A stretch of DNA of 64,000 bases, taken from positions 563,501-627,500 of the forward strand of contig NC_015144.1 in assembly GCF_000189415.1 (NCBI RefSeq), given 5' to 3'. Source of the DNA: Weeksella virosa DSM 16922. Its GTDB lineage: Bacteria; Bacteroidota; Bacteroidia; Flavobacteriales; Weeksellaceae. Below, piece by piece: positions 10,613-18,822 of this stretch; position 1 is the first letter of the stretch, and the number at the start of each line of letters is the position of its first letter. Made by a program: the position numbers and the translations under genes. The notes beneath the pieces are model-generated. The model did no database searches, was not told the origin of the DNA, and saw only the letters and a list, made by a program, of their open reading frames with translations.

Positions 10613-12055
10613 TTAGAATTGGAAATAAATAAATGGACTTTCTTCGGTTTGCAAAAACAACCCTATCAACATAACAATAAAAGCATAAAAAAGCCATCGA
10701 ACCATTTTCGGTTGTTGAAGAAGTAATTTTTCTATACCATAGTTATTTCGACGACCTAGCCATTCTATACTCAACATAAATCCTATCAAAATCAAAGTTG
10801 CCATAGCACTTTTATTAAGCGTAGGGAAGGTAAATAGTGAAGCTTGAAGGATTCCTGAAACATATTCGAAAGCATGTGCAACAGATTCTGCCCGGAAAAA
10901 TATCCATGCAAAAACTGTTAGGCAAAAGGTAAACAGGATGTTTATAAACTCTCTGAAAGTTGGTAAATGTCGATCATAAGCAACAATTTCCATATTGTTT
11001 CGATTCGTTTTTAGGATAATGGACGGCATGATAAATAGTGCATTGAGAAATCCCCAAAAAATGAAAGTCCAATTGGCTCCATGCCAAAAACCACTCACCA
11101 AAAAAATGATAAAGGTGTTGCGAATTCTCATCCAATTACCTCCTTTGCTTCCTCCCAAAGGTATGTACAGATAATCTCGGAACCAGGTAGAAAGCGATAT
11201 ATGCCAACGTCGCCAAAACTCGGCAATATCTCTTGAGAAATAAGGATAGTTGAAGTTTTTGAGTAGATTGATCCCGAACAAACGAGCAACTCCTAAAGCG
11301 ATATCCGAATAGCCAGAGAAATCACCATAAATCTGGAAAGTAAAAAAAAGTGCCCCCAGTACCAAATTAGAACCAGATTGTGATTCGGGATTCGAAAAAA
11401 TTTCATTGGCGTAAATAGCACAATTGTCTGCAATGACCATTTTCTTGAATAATCCCCATAGAATTTGCCGCATTCCATCTACGGCTTGGGTATAATTAAA
11501 CACCCGTTTTCTTTTGATTTGTGGCAATAAATGCGTTGCGCGTTCTATGGGTCCGGCAACCAAAAGCGGGAAAAAACTAACGAAAACAGAGTAGTCGATA
11601 AGATTTTTTTCGGCCTTTATCCTCCCCTTATAAATATCGATAATATAAGAAAGTCCATGAAAAGTATAGAACGAAATTCCGACCGGCAAGATAATTTGCA
11701 ATGTCCACGGATGCACCTGTAGACCAAAACCGTTGAGCAATTCGGCGAAAGAATCTGCAAAAAAATTGTAGTATTTAAAAAATCCTAAAAACCCTAAGTT
11801 AATCCCAATACTTATGGTTAGCCAGATGTTTTTTATTTTTTGATTGGGTGCTTGTTCTATTTTCAATCCAGAAAAATAATCCAACAACGTAGAAAATCCC
11901 AACAAAAATACGAAACGCCAATCCCAACAACTATAAAAATAATAGCTAGCGACGAGCAATAGGATATTCTGAAGTTTGAAGTTTTTCCTAAGAATCCAAT
12001 AGAGTGCAAAGACGATGGGTAAGAAAATAGCGAAACTTATAGAGTTAAAAAGCAT
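10613..12055 (-). CDS. MBOAT family O-acyltransferase (AlgI/DltB-like)
   Basis: This 480-residue polytopic membrane protein has about 10-12 hydrophobic segments and the MBOAT core: FWRRWHISLSTWFRDYLYIP followed by GFWHGANWTFIFWG, with the catalytic His in FWHGAN. Family members carry acyl groups, commonly acetyl, across the inner membrane for modification of alginate, peptidoglycan, teichoic acid or capsule. It is in a tight operon with three glycosyltransferases upstream and an SGNH partner 6 bases downstream, so the target is probably the glycan those enzymes build. The 480-residue length is typical. Confidence 0.92.
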   Translation of the reverse strand: MLFNSISFAIFLPIVFALYWILRKNFKLQNILLLVASYYFYSCWDWRFVFLLGFSTLLDYFSGLKIEQAPNQKIKNIWLTISIGINLGFLGFFKYYNFFADSFAELLNGFGLQVHPWTLQIILPVGISFYTFHGLSYIIDIYKGRIKAEKNLIDYSVFVSFFPLLVAGPIERATHLLPQIKRKRVFNYTQAVDGMRQILWGLFKKMVIADNCAIYANEIFSNPESQSGSNLVLGALFFTFQIYGDFSGYSDIALGVARLFGINLLKNFNYPYFSRDIAEFWRRWHISLSTWFRDYLYIPLGGSKGGNWMRIRNTFIIFLVSGFWHGANWTFIFWGFLNALFIMPSIILKTNRNNMEIVAYDRHLPTFREFINILFTFCLTVFAWIFFRAESVAHAFEYVSGILQASLFTFPTLNKSAMATLILIGFMLSIEWLGRRNNYGIEKLLLQQPKMVRWLFYAFIVMLIGLFLQTEESPFIYFQF

Positions 12056-12068
12056 AGATCAGTAATTT

Positions 12069-13220
12069 TTAGAGGATTTTTTTCCACTGTTCGATGATTG
12101 CGGTTTTTCTCCATTTTTTAGATTCTTTGCAAGAAGTTTCCATCAATCGGTTTAGTTCTTCTTCGTTTTGGATGAGATAAGTTAATTTTTCTTGAAAGGT
12201 TTTTTGGTCGTGAAGCGGCACTAGAAAGCCATTCTTATCATTGATAATATCCGAAGGCCCAAACGGACAATCGTAAGCAATCAGAGCGTTGGAGCACAAA
12301 TTAGCTTCTATTAGAACAGTAGGTAAACATTCTTTTTTACTCGTAAAAAGAAAAATTTTACTTCGAGATAGCTCTTTATAAATTTCTTCTATAGTACACA
12401 ATCCCAGTAATTGCACGTGATGTTTCAGATGGTTACTTGCTTCTATCATCTTTTCTATTTTATTTTTTGATGGTCCGTCTCCAATGATTTTTAATTGAAA
12501 CCTATTAAAATTAATATTTTCTAGAATTTTTAATAATTCTTCTACATTTTTATCATCATCTAAACGACCTACATAGATCAAGGTATTTTCTTTTTGAGAA
12601 TTTTGTTTAGAATCGTACGATTCAAATGGTAATCCAATAATATTAGGGATATGCCAAGTAGATGAATTTAATAATTTATAGTGATTATAAGAGTCTGTAT
12701 TGATACAAACTATTGCTTTTATTTTTTTATAATTTCTCCTCAATAATCCTTTCCACCAAACCCCTCCTACCTGATAGTTTGCATGCTCCCACGCAATGGT
12801 TTTTTTCCTTACTTTTTTATGGACAGCCAACTGTGATGATAACTTATACCAACAACTAATAATTATATCATAATTATCATGATTCTTATTCATCCAATTA
12901 TGTAGCATTTGCCATTGTCCAAAATCATACACATAATTTTTTATATTATTTTTATATGGTAATCGAGAAGCATATTTATTTAAATTGACATTGATTTTTT
13001 GAAAACCCCAATGAGAGAAAGTATCTATCACCTCAATTTTCACGCGTTTATCTAAATAGAAAAAACTATCGGTATTTTTTACCATTAATAAAACAGAAAC
13101 CTCATATCCTTGCTCTACCAATTCATTTGCAAGATTGGTCATTACACGTGCAACGCCACCTGCCTTGAAAAGTTTATAATAAACCAGTAATATTCTTTTT
13201 CTTTCGTTCGGTTGCTTCAT
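12069..13220 (-). CDS. Glycosyltransferase family 4
   Basis: A 383-residue GT-B fold enzyme. The N-terminal domain has FKAGGVARVMTNLANEL, the acceptor-side glycine-rich loop; the C-terminal half has LIYVGRLDDDKNVEELL and the nucleotide-sugar motif KKECLPTVLIEAN (E-x7-E type). GT4 enzymes are retaining transferases using nucleotide-sugar donors at the cytoplasmic face. It directly abuts the preceding GT2 gene and precedes the MBOAT gene by 13 bases. Donor and acceptor cannot be read from sequence. This gene is more AT-rich than its neighbours, with long A-runs, possibly a separate acquisition. Confidence 0.88.
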   Translation of the reverse strand: MKQPNERKRILLVYYKLFKAGGVARVMTNLANELVEQGYEVSVLLMVKNTDSFFYLDKRVKIEVIDTFSHWGFQKINVNLNKYASRLPYKNNIKNYVYDFGQWQMLHNWMNKNHDNYDIIISCWYKLSSQLAVHKKVRKKTIAWEHANYQVGGVWWKGLLRRNYKKIKAIVCINTDSYNHYKLLNSSTWHIPNIIGLPFESYDSKQNSQKENTLIYVGRLDDDKNVEELLKILENINFNRFQLKIIGDGPSKNKIEKMIEASNHLKHHVQLLGLCTIEEIYKELSRSKIFLFTSKKECLPTVLIEANLCSNALIAYDCPFGPSDIINDKNGFLVPLHDQKTFQEKLTYLIQNEEELNRLMETSCKESKKWRKTAIIEQWKKIL

Positions 13221-14132
13221 TTATTTTAACTTGTAATAAAGATAACTCAACGGATACAAAAGTAACGAAATGAATTTGAATTGATCGAGCCCAGCATTGA
13301 TTTCAGAAAGTGTCTTTTTATTGATGATCGAATACACCTGATATCCAACTAAATTTCTGATGAGCGCTTTCGGATAATGCAGAAGTTGTTTCCCGTAAGA
13401 ATTGATAAACGATTGATATCCTTTCATCAAACCATAGGTATTTTTCCCCGTCCAACGTGTATTGGAAACAGAATTCTCATCGGTTACATCAAAATGATAC
13501 GTTCGGACAATTTTATTCACAAACCTAGTTTTGATACCTGCTGCATCATAAGTATTGTAAAAAACCGATTGCGGTATATATCCTTTTCCTTGGTAAGAAG
13601 AATAATCGAAATCGGCCAATAATCGCTGATAAGTTTTGGTAATAAAAATGCCAAATTTATCGCCCATTACTTTGTATCGATACCGCATCTCTAATATAGA
13701 ACCATCAAATCCATCACCCGGATATGGATCGCCTACAACTCTACCATCTTCGTATTGCGATAAGCCCATAACAGAAATATACTCGTCTTGGTTATTGATT
13801 CTTTCCACTTCATCAAACAACACTTCTAGAGAAGTTTGCGGGTAAGAATCATCCGAATCAACCACCATAAAATAAGGCGTTTTCACCTTTTTTACTCCTT
13901 CGAAAACAGTAATAAACTTGTGTTGATTTTCATGGTAAATGTAGTGAATCTCTATTTTCTTTTCTTGCACAAATTCATCAACCAATTGTTTGGTTTCGTC
14001 TGTAGACCCATCATCCATTATGAGCCAAACAAAATCCTGGAAAGTTTGCCGTAATAACGAATCGTACACCCGTTGCAAGGTATGTGCACGGTTATAGGTC
14101 GGCGTTATAATCGTGATCGATTTAGTGTTCAT
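13221..14132 (-). CDS. Glycosyltransferase family 2
   Basis: The 303-residue protein has a GT-A domain at the N-terminus: ITIITPTYNRAHTLQRVYDSL, then WLIMDDGSTDETKQL (UDP-binding aspartates), then VVDSDDS with the DxD metal-binding motif. The C-terminal 80 residues carry no clear transmembrane helices. GT2 enzymes are inverting transferases acting on lipid-linked glycans. The start overlaps the end of the upstream GT4 gene by 11 bases and the stop abuts the next GT4 gene, so the three are one transcription unit. Confidence 0.88.
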   Translation of the reverse strand: MNTKSITIITPTYNRAHTLQRVYDSLLRQTFQDFVWLIMDDGSTDETKQLVDEFVQEKKIEIHYIYHENQHKFITVFEGVKKVKTPYFMVVDSDDSYPQTSLEVLFDEVERINNQDEYISVMGLSQYEDGRVVGDPYPGDGFDGSILEMRYRYKVMGDKFGIFITKTYQRLLADFDYSSYQGKGYIPQSVFYNTYDAAGIKTRFVNKIVRTYHFDVTDENSVSNTRWTGKNTYGLMKGYQSFINSYGKQLLHYPKALIRNLVGYQVYSIINKKTLSEINAGLDQFKFISLLLYPLSYLYYKLK

Positions 14133-15279
14133 TGTATAATTTTTCGAAGGTCTCGGTGACTTGAGAATAGATTATTTGTTTGTCGAATTTTTGGTAAGCT
14201 AACTGAGCATTCTGTTTCAATCGATTAACCAATTCATGATCGGTCAAGAATCGACGCATAGCCTGGTAAATTTCATTTTCGTCTGCTTGTATCAAAACAC
14301 CATCTACCTCATCGTCGATCATTTCGCTAATCCCACCCACATTGGTACTGATTATTGGCACGCCTAAACATAGCGTTTCGCCCAAAATCAACGGATAAGA
14401 TTCTGTTTTAGAGGGTAGGATAAAAAAATCTGCACTCTTCACATACGGATAAGGATTTTTTAGCGTGCCTAACATTTGCAAACGATCATCGAGTTGCAAT
14501 TCTTCATGTAATTTGGTAAGCACTTCTCGTTGATCACCGTCTCCTATGATATAAACTTTATGATCCAGACCTTCATCAATCAATCGTTTGTGTGCACGCA
14601 TCAACATCGGGAAATTTTTCCTTTTTTGTAATCGAGCAACCGATACAAATACTGGAGTATCACTTTTTTCTACCGTAAATTCTTTGGCTTTTTCATCGAT
14701 TAGCTCTTTGTCGATTACATTGTAGATTACTTTTGCGTGCGGAAAAACTTCTTGATAATATTCGTTGATGACATCGCGTGTTTGTTTTGCTCCATAAATC
14801 ATCACATCGTACTGATGCATATAATCGATAAATTTTTTGGCCATCGAAGGTTCTAAAAATCGGATATCGGTATGGAACCAACCAACTTTCTTGGTCGGAA
14901 GTGGCGATTTCAGCACATCTTCTAATTCAGAATAGCTCGAAGCAACTTCAATATCTAAATGCTGAATGCCTAGCTTTTTATATAATTTTTTCGGATACTT
15001 TTTGTAGTAACGCAAGCGTAAATTTCTTACAACTAATTGCACAAATCGAATCGGGAAAAACGAACTCATTTCTTCTCGCCCCCCGACAATGGTATAATAA
15101 TGAACATGTTTCGGAATTTCTGTTCGCAATACACCTTGATGGAGATTGACCAGTAAACTAAATTCGAATTTATCATGCGGTAAGTTTTCTAATAAATCCA
15201 ACACCACTTTTTGTACGCCACCCATTTCTAGAGAGCGTAACCGAAACATCACTTTTATTTTCTGAGTTTTTGATTGCAT
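14122..15279 (-). CDS. Glycosyltransferase family 4
   Basis: Start set at the ATG giving MQSKTQKIKVMFRLRSL; an in-frame TTG 27 bases further upstream would read through promoter-like DNA. GT-B fold: the N-terminal loop is LEMGGVQKVVLDLLENL, the donor half contains FVSVARLQKRKNFPMLM, and PSKTESYPLILGETLCLG is the E-x7-E region. It is the first gene of the 15.3-9.7 kb minus-strand operon. It resembles WbnK/GT4 enzymes that extend O-antigen or capsule units, but specificity cannot be assigned. Confidence 0.88.
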   Translation of the reverse strand: MQSKTQKIKVMFRLRSLEMGGVQKVVLDLLENLPHDKFEFSLLVNLHQGVLRTEIPKHVHYYTIVGGREEMSSFFPIRFVQLVVRNLRLRYYKKYPKKLYKKLGIQHLDIEVASSYSELEDVLKSPLPTKKVGWFHTDIRFLEPSMAKKFIDYMHQYDVMIYGAKQTRDVINEYYQEVFPHAKVIYNVIDKELIDEKAKEFTVEKSDTPVFVSVARLQKRKNFPMLMRAHKRLIDEGLDHKVYIIGDGDQREVLTKLHEELQLDDRLQMLGTLKNPYPYVKSADFFILPSKTESYPLILGETLCLGVPIISTNVGGISEMIDDEVDGVLIQADENEIYQAMRRFLTDHELVNRLKQNAQLAYQKFDKQIIYSQVTETFEKLYNEH

Positions 15280-15349
15280 AGCTTGGTTTTCATGGTAAAA
15301 ATACAAAGTTTTAAACAGTTCGAAATCCTATTCAACATAAAAAAAACCA

Positions 15350-15357
15350 TATTTTTG
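15350..15357 (+). promoter_or_regulatory. Promoter -7 box of the Smr-domain gene
   Basis: TATTTTTG matches TAnnTTTG, 15 bases before the ATG at 15373; -33 element unclear. The minus-strand glycosyltransferase operon starts about 70 bases to the left, so this is a compact divergent promoter region. Confidence 0.45.
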
Positions 15358-15372
15358 CAGTAAACCTCTACA

Positions 15373-15888
15373 ATGTTTCAGAAAGGAGACAAAGTAAAAG
15401 CCATAGACGATAATGTACAAGGAACGGTTACCAAAGTCCATCTACCCAAAATATGGGTATCGGATGAGCATGGATTCGAATATATTTTTTTCGAAAATGA
15501 GTTGATACTTGACCAGCCAATACGGTATGATTTTTCGACGGAAGAAGAGAATACAACTTTTGAAAAACCAAAATTCAAAACTTTCCGGAAATCGCACAGA
15601 ACGCCTTATCTCACACGAGAAGTCGATCTGCATATTGAGTTTTTAGTAGAAAACACTCAACTTCTCAATCAATCAGAAATCTTACAGATTCAATTGGATA
15701 TTGCAAGAGAAGAAATAGAAAAAGCCATGGATGAGGATCAAATCCGATTGATTCTTATTCATGGCTTTGGTAAGGGTGTTCTAAAAAGAGAACTGATAGA
15801 ATTATTGTATCGTTATACCAATATCGAATTTTATGACGCCAATTTTAGAGAATATCATGGCAACGCCATCGAGGTGAGATTTTTATAG
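15373..15888 (+). CDS. Smr/MutS2 C-terminal domain protein with N-terminal SH3-like part
   Basis: 171 residues. The first 50 or so (MFQKGDKVKAIDD to FENELIL) look like a small beta-barrel such as the DUF2027-type N-terminus. The C-terminal 85 residues form an Smr domain: the DLHIE motif is at about 86-90 and IHGFGKGVLKREL is the catalytic HG-x-G-x-G loop. Smr domains are DNA or RNA nicking/endonuclease modules; free-standing versions in Bacteroidota are common but of unclear role. The gene ends 13 bases from the convergent esterase gene with no hairpin between them. Confidence 0.85.
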   Translation: MFQKGDKVKAIDDNVQGTVTKVHLPKIWVSDEHGFEYIFFENELILDQPIRYDFSTEEENTTFEKPKFKTFRKSHRTPYLTREVDLHIEFLVENTQLLNQSEILQIQLDIAREEIEKAMDEDQIRLILIHGFGKGVLKRELIELLYRYTNIEFYDANFREYHGNAIEVRFL

Positions 15889-15901
15889 TTTTATTCTGGT
15901 T

Positions 15902-16561
15902 TTAGGCATCTAATTCTTTTTTAATCCAAGCCATCATATCAAAATAATTTTGTGGTATTATCCCGTGTCCGCTTCTATACTCATGGTATTCGTGCTTTAT
16001 CCCTAAATTGGTGAGCAGCTTTTCTCCTAAGCGTGCTCCCTCTATTGGCAAAACCACATCTTCTAGCCCATGAGAAACAAAAAAACTAAGATGTGTATAA
16101 TCTGCCCTATTTTCTTTAATATCAATGAAATGATCTTCTGGATAACCACTCAAAATCAAAACATTTTTCACTTTCTCTGGATAGGACAACGCAATAGCAT
16201 AGCTAAGAATTGCTCCTTGACTGAAACCACTTATCCAAACATTCGAAGCATCTAGTTTCTCTTGTTCATTAATGGCATCTATAAAATCTACCAAAGAATT
16301 TCTCGACTCGACTCCTTCTTCGAAGTTGGTCATTTTCACACCATCGGTAAAATCCAGCCCATACCAACCAAATCCTCCATAAATAAGCGGAAATCGTCCT
16401 CTTACCGAGACAATATGTGCTTCTGCTGGTAAATCATTAGCGAAACTAAAAAGATCTTCTTCGTTACTTCCATACCCATGGATCAATAAATACAAAAATG
16501 CACGATCGGTCTCTACAGTGGGTTTTCGCTCTATATATTGAATGCCTTTTAGTTCTTTCAT
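15902..16561 (-). CDS. Alpha/beta hydrolase of the phospholipase/carboxylesterase type
   Basis: 219 residues, no signal peptide, so cytoplasmic. The nucleophile elbow GFSQG places the catalytic Ser at residue 115. The acid is likely the Asp in GLEDVVLP and the base the His in SGHGI near the C-terminus, in the expected order. HGYGSNEED near residue 29 supplies the oxyanion-hole region. Relatives include YpfH, acyl-protein thioesterases and small carboxylesterases; the true substrate is unknown. Confidence 0.85.
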   Translation of the reverse strand: MKELKGIQYIERKPTVETDRAFLYLLIHGYGSNEEDLFSFANDLPAEAHIVSVRGRFPLIYGGFGWYGLDFTDGVKMTNFEEGVESRNSLVDFIDAINEQEKLDASNVWISGFSQGAILSYAIALSYPEKVKNVLILSGYPEDHFIDIKENRADYTHLSFFVSHGLEDVVLPIEGARLGEKLLTNLGIKHEYHEYRSGHGIIPQNYFDMMAWIKKELDA

Positions 16562-16686
16562 ATCATTATTTTCTGTTTACAAAGTTACTCATTTCCTACC
16601 GAAGTCTTGCCTTCTTTTGTTGGATAACAAATTTATGTTTAGGAAAAATTTATATTGGATAGTAGGTATTCTGTAGCAAATTGTTT

Positions 16687-17445
16687 CTAAAATCCTTCAA
16701 AAACACCCAGACCAAAAAGTGCATAATCATATTTTACTGGATCTTTTGGATCCATTATTCTCAATGCTTCATCCAACTCTTTTAGGGCTTTTGCATCATT
16801 TTGTTTTCGAGTCAAAAGTCCAAGTTTTCGTGCTACATTACCAGAATGAACGTCGAGCGGACATGACAGAATAGCGGTTGGGATCGTTTGCCAAATACCC
16901 AAATCTACTCCTTGTGGATCTCTACGTACAAACCATCTAAGCATCATGTTGAGTCTTTTTGCAGAGGAGTTTTTCATCGGATCAGAAATATGTTTCTTGG
17001 TTCGAGGCAAATGATCGATCTCGAAAAAAATATTTCTAAAAGCAGAAATAGCTTCTTGCATCGATGTTGAAGTTTGGTATTGAGAAAACACTGTCTCCAA
17101 ACCACCGTGTTGTTGATAAATGTTGCGAAGAGATTTCATGAAGAATTGCAAATCATCGCTATTGAATGTTCTGTGCACAAAACCTTGCATCTTATCCAAA
17201 TTATTCGCCGAGAAACTCATCACAAAATCATACGGAGAATTACCCATCAATTGCATCATTTTATCGGCATTTCTAATAATCATTTGTCGTTTTCCCCATG
17301 CAATAGTTGCCGTTAGAAAACCTGCAATTTCTATATCTTCTTTCTGTGAATACCGATGCGGAATTTGTATAGGATCTGTTTGTATAAAATCTAGCGTATT
17401 GTATTGCTGAACTTTTTCCTCTAAAAAATCCTTTAGATCTGTCAT
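16687..17445 (-). CDS. TIGR02757 family protein
   Basis: The chosen start gives MTDLKDFLEEKVQQYN. A TATCTTTG promoter box lies four bases upstream of this ATG, which makes the longer TTG-start form unlikely. The sequence matches my memory of the TIGR02757 family, conserved in Bacteroidota and some spirochaetes and of unknown function: PHRYSQKEDIEIAGFL, WGKRQMIIRNADKMM, WFVRRDPQGVDLGIW and PLDVHSGNVARKLGLL. The last part, with its Asp and HSGN, resembles helix-hairpin-helix DNA-glycosylase folds, so a nucleic-acid role is possible but unproven. Confidence 0.85.
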   Translation of the reverse strand: MTDLKDFLEEKVQQYNTLDFIQTDPIQIPHRYSQKEDIEIAGFLTATIAWGKRQMIIRNADKMMQLMGNSPYDFVMSFSANNLDKMQGFVHRTFNSDDLQFFMKSLRNIYQQHGGLETVFSQYQTSTSMQEAISAFRNIFFEIDHLPRTKKHISDPMKNSSAKRLNMMLRWFVRRDPQGVDLGIWQTIPTAILSCPLDVHSGNVARKLGLLTRKQNDAKALKELDEALRIMDPKDPVKYDYALFGLGVFEGF

Positions 17446-17449
17446 CTTA

Positions 17450-17457
17450 CAAAGATA
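17450..17457 (-). promoter_or_regulatory. Promoter -7 box of the TIGR02757 gene
   Basis: TATCTTTG on the minus strand, exact TAnnTTTG, ending four bases before the ATG at 17445. It predicts a leaderless or nearly leaderless mRNA and decides the start codon. Confidence 0.5.
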
Positions 17458-17521
17458 AGAAAATAAGAGAAGGATTGTTTGCCTCAATTTTCTGGGCAGA
17501 AAAAATATTTTCTAGTGTAGA

Positions 17522-18202
17522 TTAATGTACAGTTTCTTTTACCAACAAACCATCTTGTATCTCTAGTTTACGATCGGTCATATTGGCCAATTCTTCGTTG
17601 TGGGTAACGATGACAAAAGTCTGATCCAATTCGTTTCGTAACTTAAAAAACAAGTGATGTAGTTCATCGGCATTTTTAGAATCTAAGTTCCCCGAAGGTT
17701 CGTCTGCAAAAACCACTGAAGGATTATTAATTAACGCTCTAGCAACGGCAACTCTTTGTTGTTCACCACCAGAAAGTTGATTGGGTTTATGACTAAATCT
17801 ATGCGATAGCCCCAACATCGATAATAATTCTTTGGCATGTTTTTCTGCTTCGGTTCGAGGAGTCTTTCGTATAAAAGCCGGAATCATTACATTTTCTAGT
17901 GCTGTAAACTCTGGTAAAAGTTGATGAAACTGAAAAATAAAACCAATATTCTCATTACGAAATTTTGACAACTCCACATCCGAGAGTTTTGTAATATCCT
18001 CCCCTTTTATTAAAACAGTAGTAGCATTCGCAACCGGATTAGATGGTTTTTCTAAAGTCCCAAGAATCTGCAACAAAGTTGTTTTCCCTGCACCAGAAGC
18101 CCCTACAATAGATACAATTTCTTTTGGCATTATATCGATTGTTACTCCTTTGAGAACTTCTAAATCCTGATATTTCTTATGAATGTTAACCGCTTTTATC
18201 AT
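17522..18202 (-). CDS. lolD: ABC transporter ATP-binding protein, LolD type
   Basis: Start taken at [11 protein letters not shown], the family's usual beginning; another ATG lies 15 bases upstream. Walker [10 protein letters not shown] is at residues 34-42, signature LSGGEQQR and Walker [14 protein letters not shown] follow. The subclass (LolD/MacB/FtsE) is clear from [23 protein letters not shown]. LolD drives the LolCE complex, which extracts lipoproteins from the inner membrane for transport to the outer membrane. The permease partner is not adjacent, so the assignment among the subclass rests on sequence feel. Confidence 0.85.
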   Translation of the reverse strand: MIKAVNIHKKYQDLEVLKGVTIDIMPKEIVSIVGASGAGKTTLLQILGTLEKPSNPVANATTVLIKGEDITKLSDVELSKFRNENIGFIFQFHQLLPEFTALENVMIPAFIRKTPRTEAEKHAKELLSMLGLSHRFSHKPNQLSGGEQQRVAVARALINNPSVVFADEPSGNLDSKNADELHHLFFKLRNELDQTFVIVTHNEELANMTDRKLEIQDGLLVKETVH

Positions 18203-18340
18203 GCTGTAAAAATACATTATTGTTTTTTAATAATGCAACGGAAAGCATTACAATTGATAGTATTTATCTAATTTAGCTAAAAATTAAAAACATGCCCCAA
18301 CAACCAAAGATGAGTTTCCTAATTCTAACGACAAAACGCG

Positions 18341-18454
18341 ATGAATTTATTCGTTGAAATAATAGGAAGATTTACCTTGCCCAACCACAAAAACACGCAT
18401 CTAGTTATCCGACAATTGCAAAAAGCACTAAACAAACATACTATCTTGACATGA
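18341..18454 (+). CDS. Possible 37-residue small ORF overlapping the crcB start
   Basis: Not recognised. An ATG at 18341 opens a 37-codon frame whose TGA overlaps the crcB start as ATGA, the same junction that links crcB to the M16 peptidase gene. The product (starts MNLFVEIIGRF, ends KHTILT) is basic and has no clear signal or membrane segment. No Shine-Dalgarno signal. It could be a leader peptide or chance. The rest of 18203-18450 shows no fluoride-riboswitch pattern. Confidence 0.22.
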   Translation: MNLFVEIIGRFTLPNHKNTHLVIRQLQKALNKHTILT

Positions 18455-18822
18455 AAACCTTTTTTTATATTTTTATAGGCGGAGGAATCGGATCTGTTTT
18501 GCGTTTTGTATTGTCTAAGTACATGATACAATTTTGGCACAAGGATTTCCCAACAGGAACACTAATTGTTAATCTTATTGGATGCTTTTTGATCGGAGTT
18601 CTTTTTACATACTTTACGAAATATCCTACCCCAACAATTTTCAGTTGGTTGTTGATTGCTGGTTTTTGCGGTGGCTTTACCACTTTCTCTACCTTCAGTT
18701 TAGAAAGTATTGTTTTATTAGAAAAAAATCAATATTCTATATTTGCTATATATATCCTATCTAGTCTATTGGGTGGGATTTCGCTTAGTTTTCTAGGCGC
18801 AAAAATTGCCTCTTATTTATGA
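18451..18822 (+). CDS. crcB: Fluoride channel CrcB/Fluc
   Basis: 123 residues with four membrane segments. Conserved marks are GGGIGSVLRF near the N-terminus, PTGTLIVNLIGCF (the Asn lines the pore) and GFCGGFTTFSTFS (the Phe box and the central Thr-Ser pair). CrcB works as an antiparallel dimer that lets fluoride leak out of the cytoplasm. It overlaps the following M16 peptidase gene by four bases (ATGA), which implies translational coupling with a gene of no known link to fluoride. Confidence 0.95.
   Translation: MKTFFYIFIGGGIGSVLRFVLSKYMIQFWHKDFPTGTLIVNLIGCFLIGVLFTYFTKYPTPTIFSWLLIAGFCGGFTTFSTFSLESIVLLEKNQYSIFAIYILSSLLGGISLSFLGAKIASYL

Noticed and set aside
18203-18450. Possible fluoride riboswitch upstream of crcB
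   Set aside because: A GCGATG string is present, but the pairing segments and pseudoknot of the fluoride riboswitch cannot be drawn.
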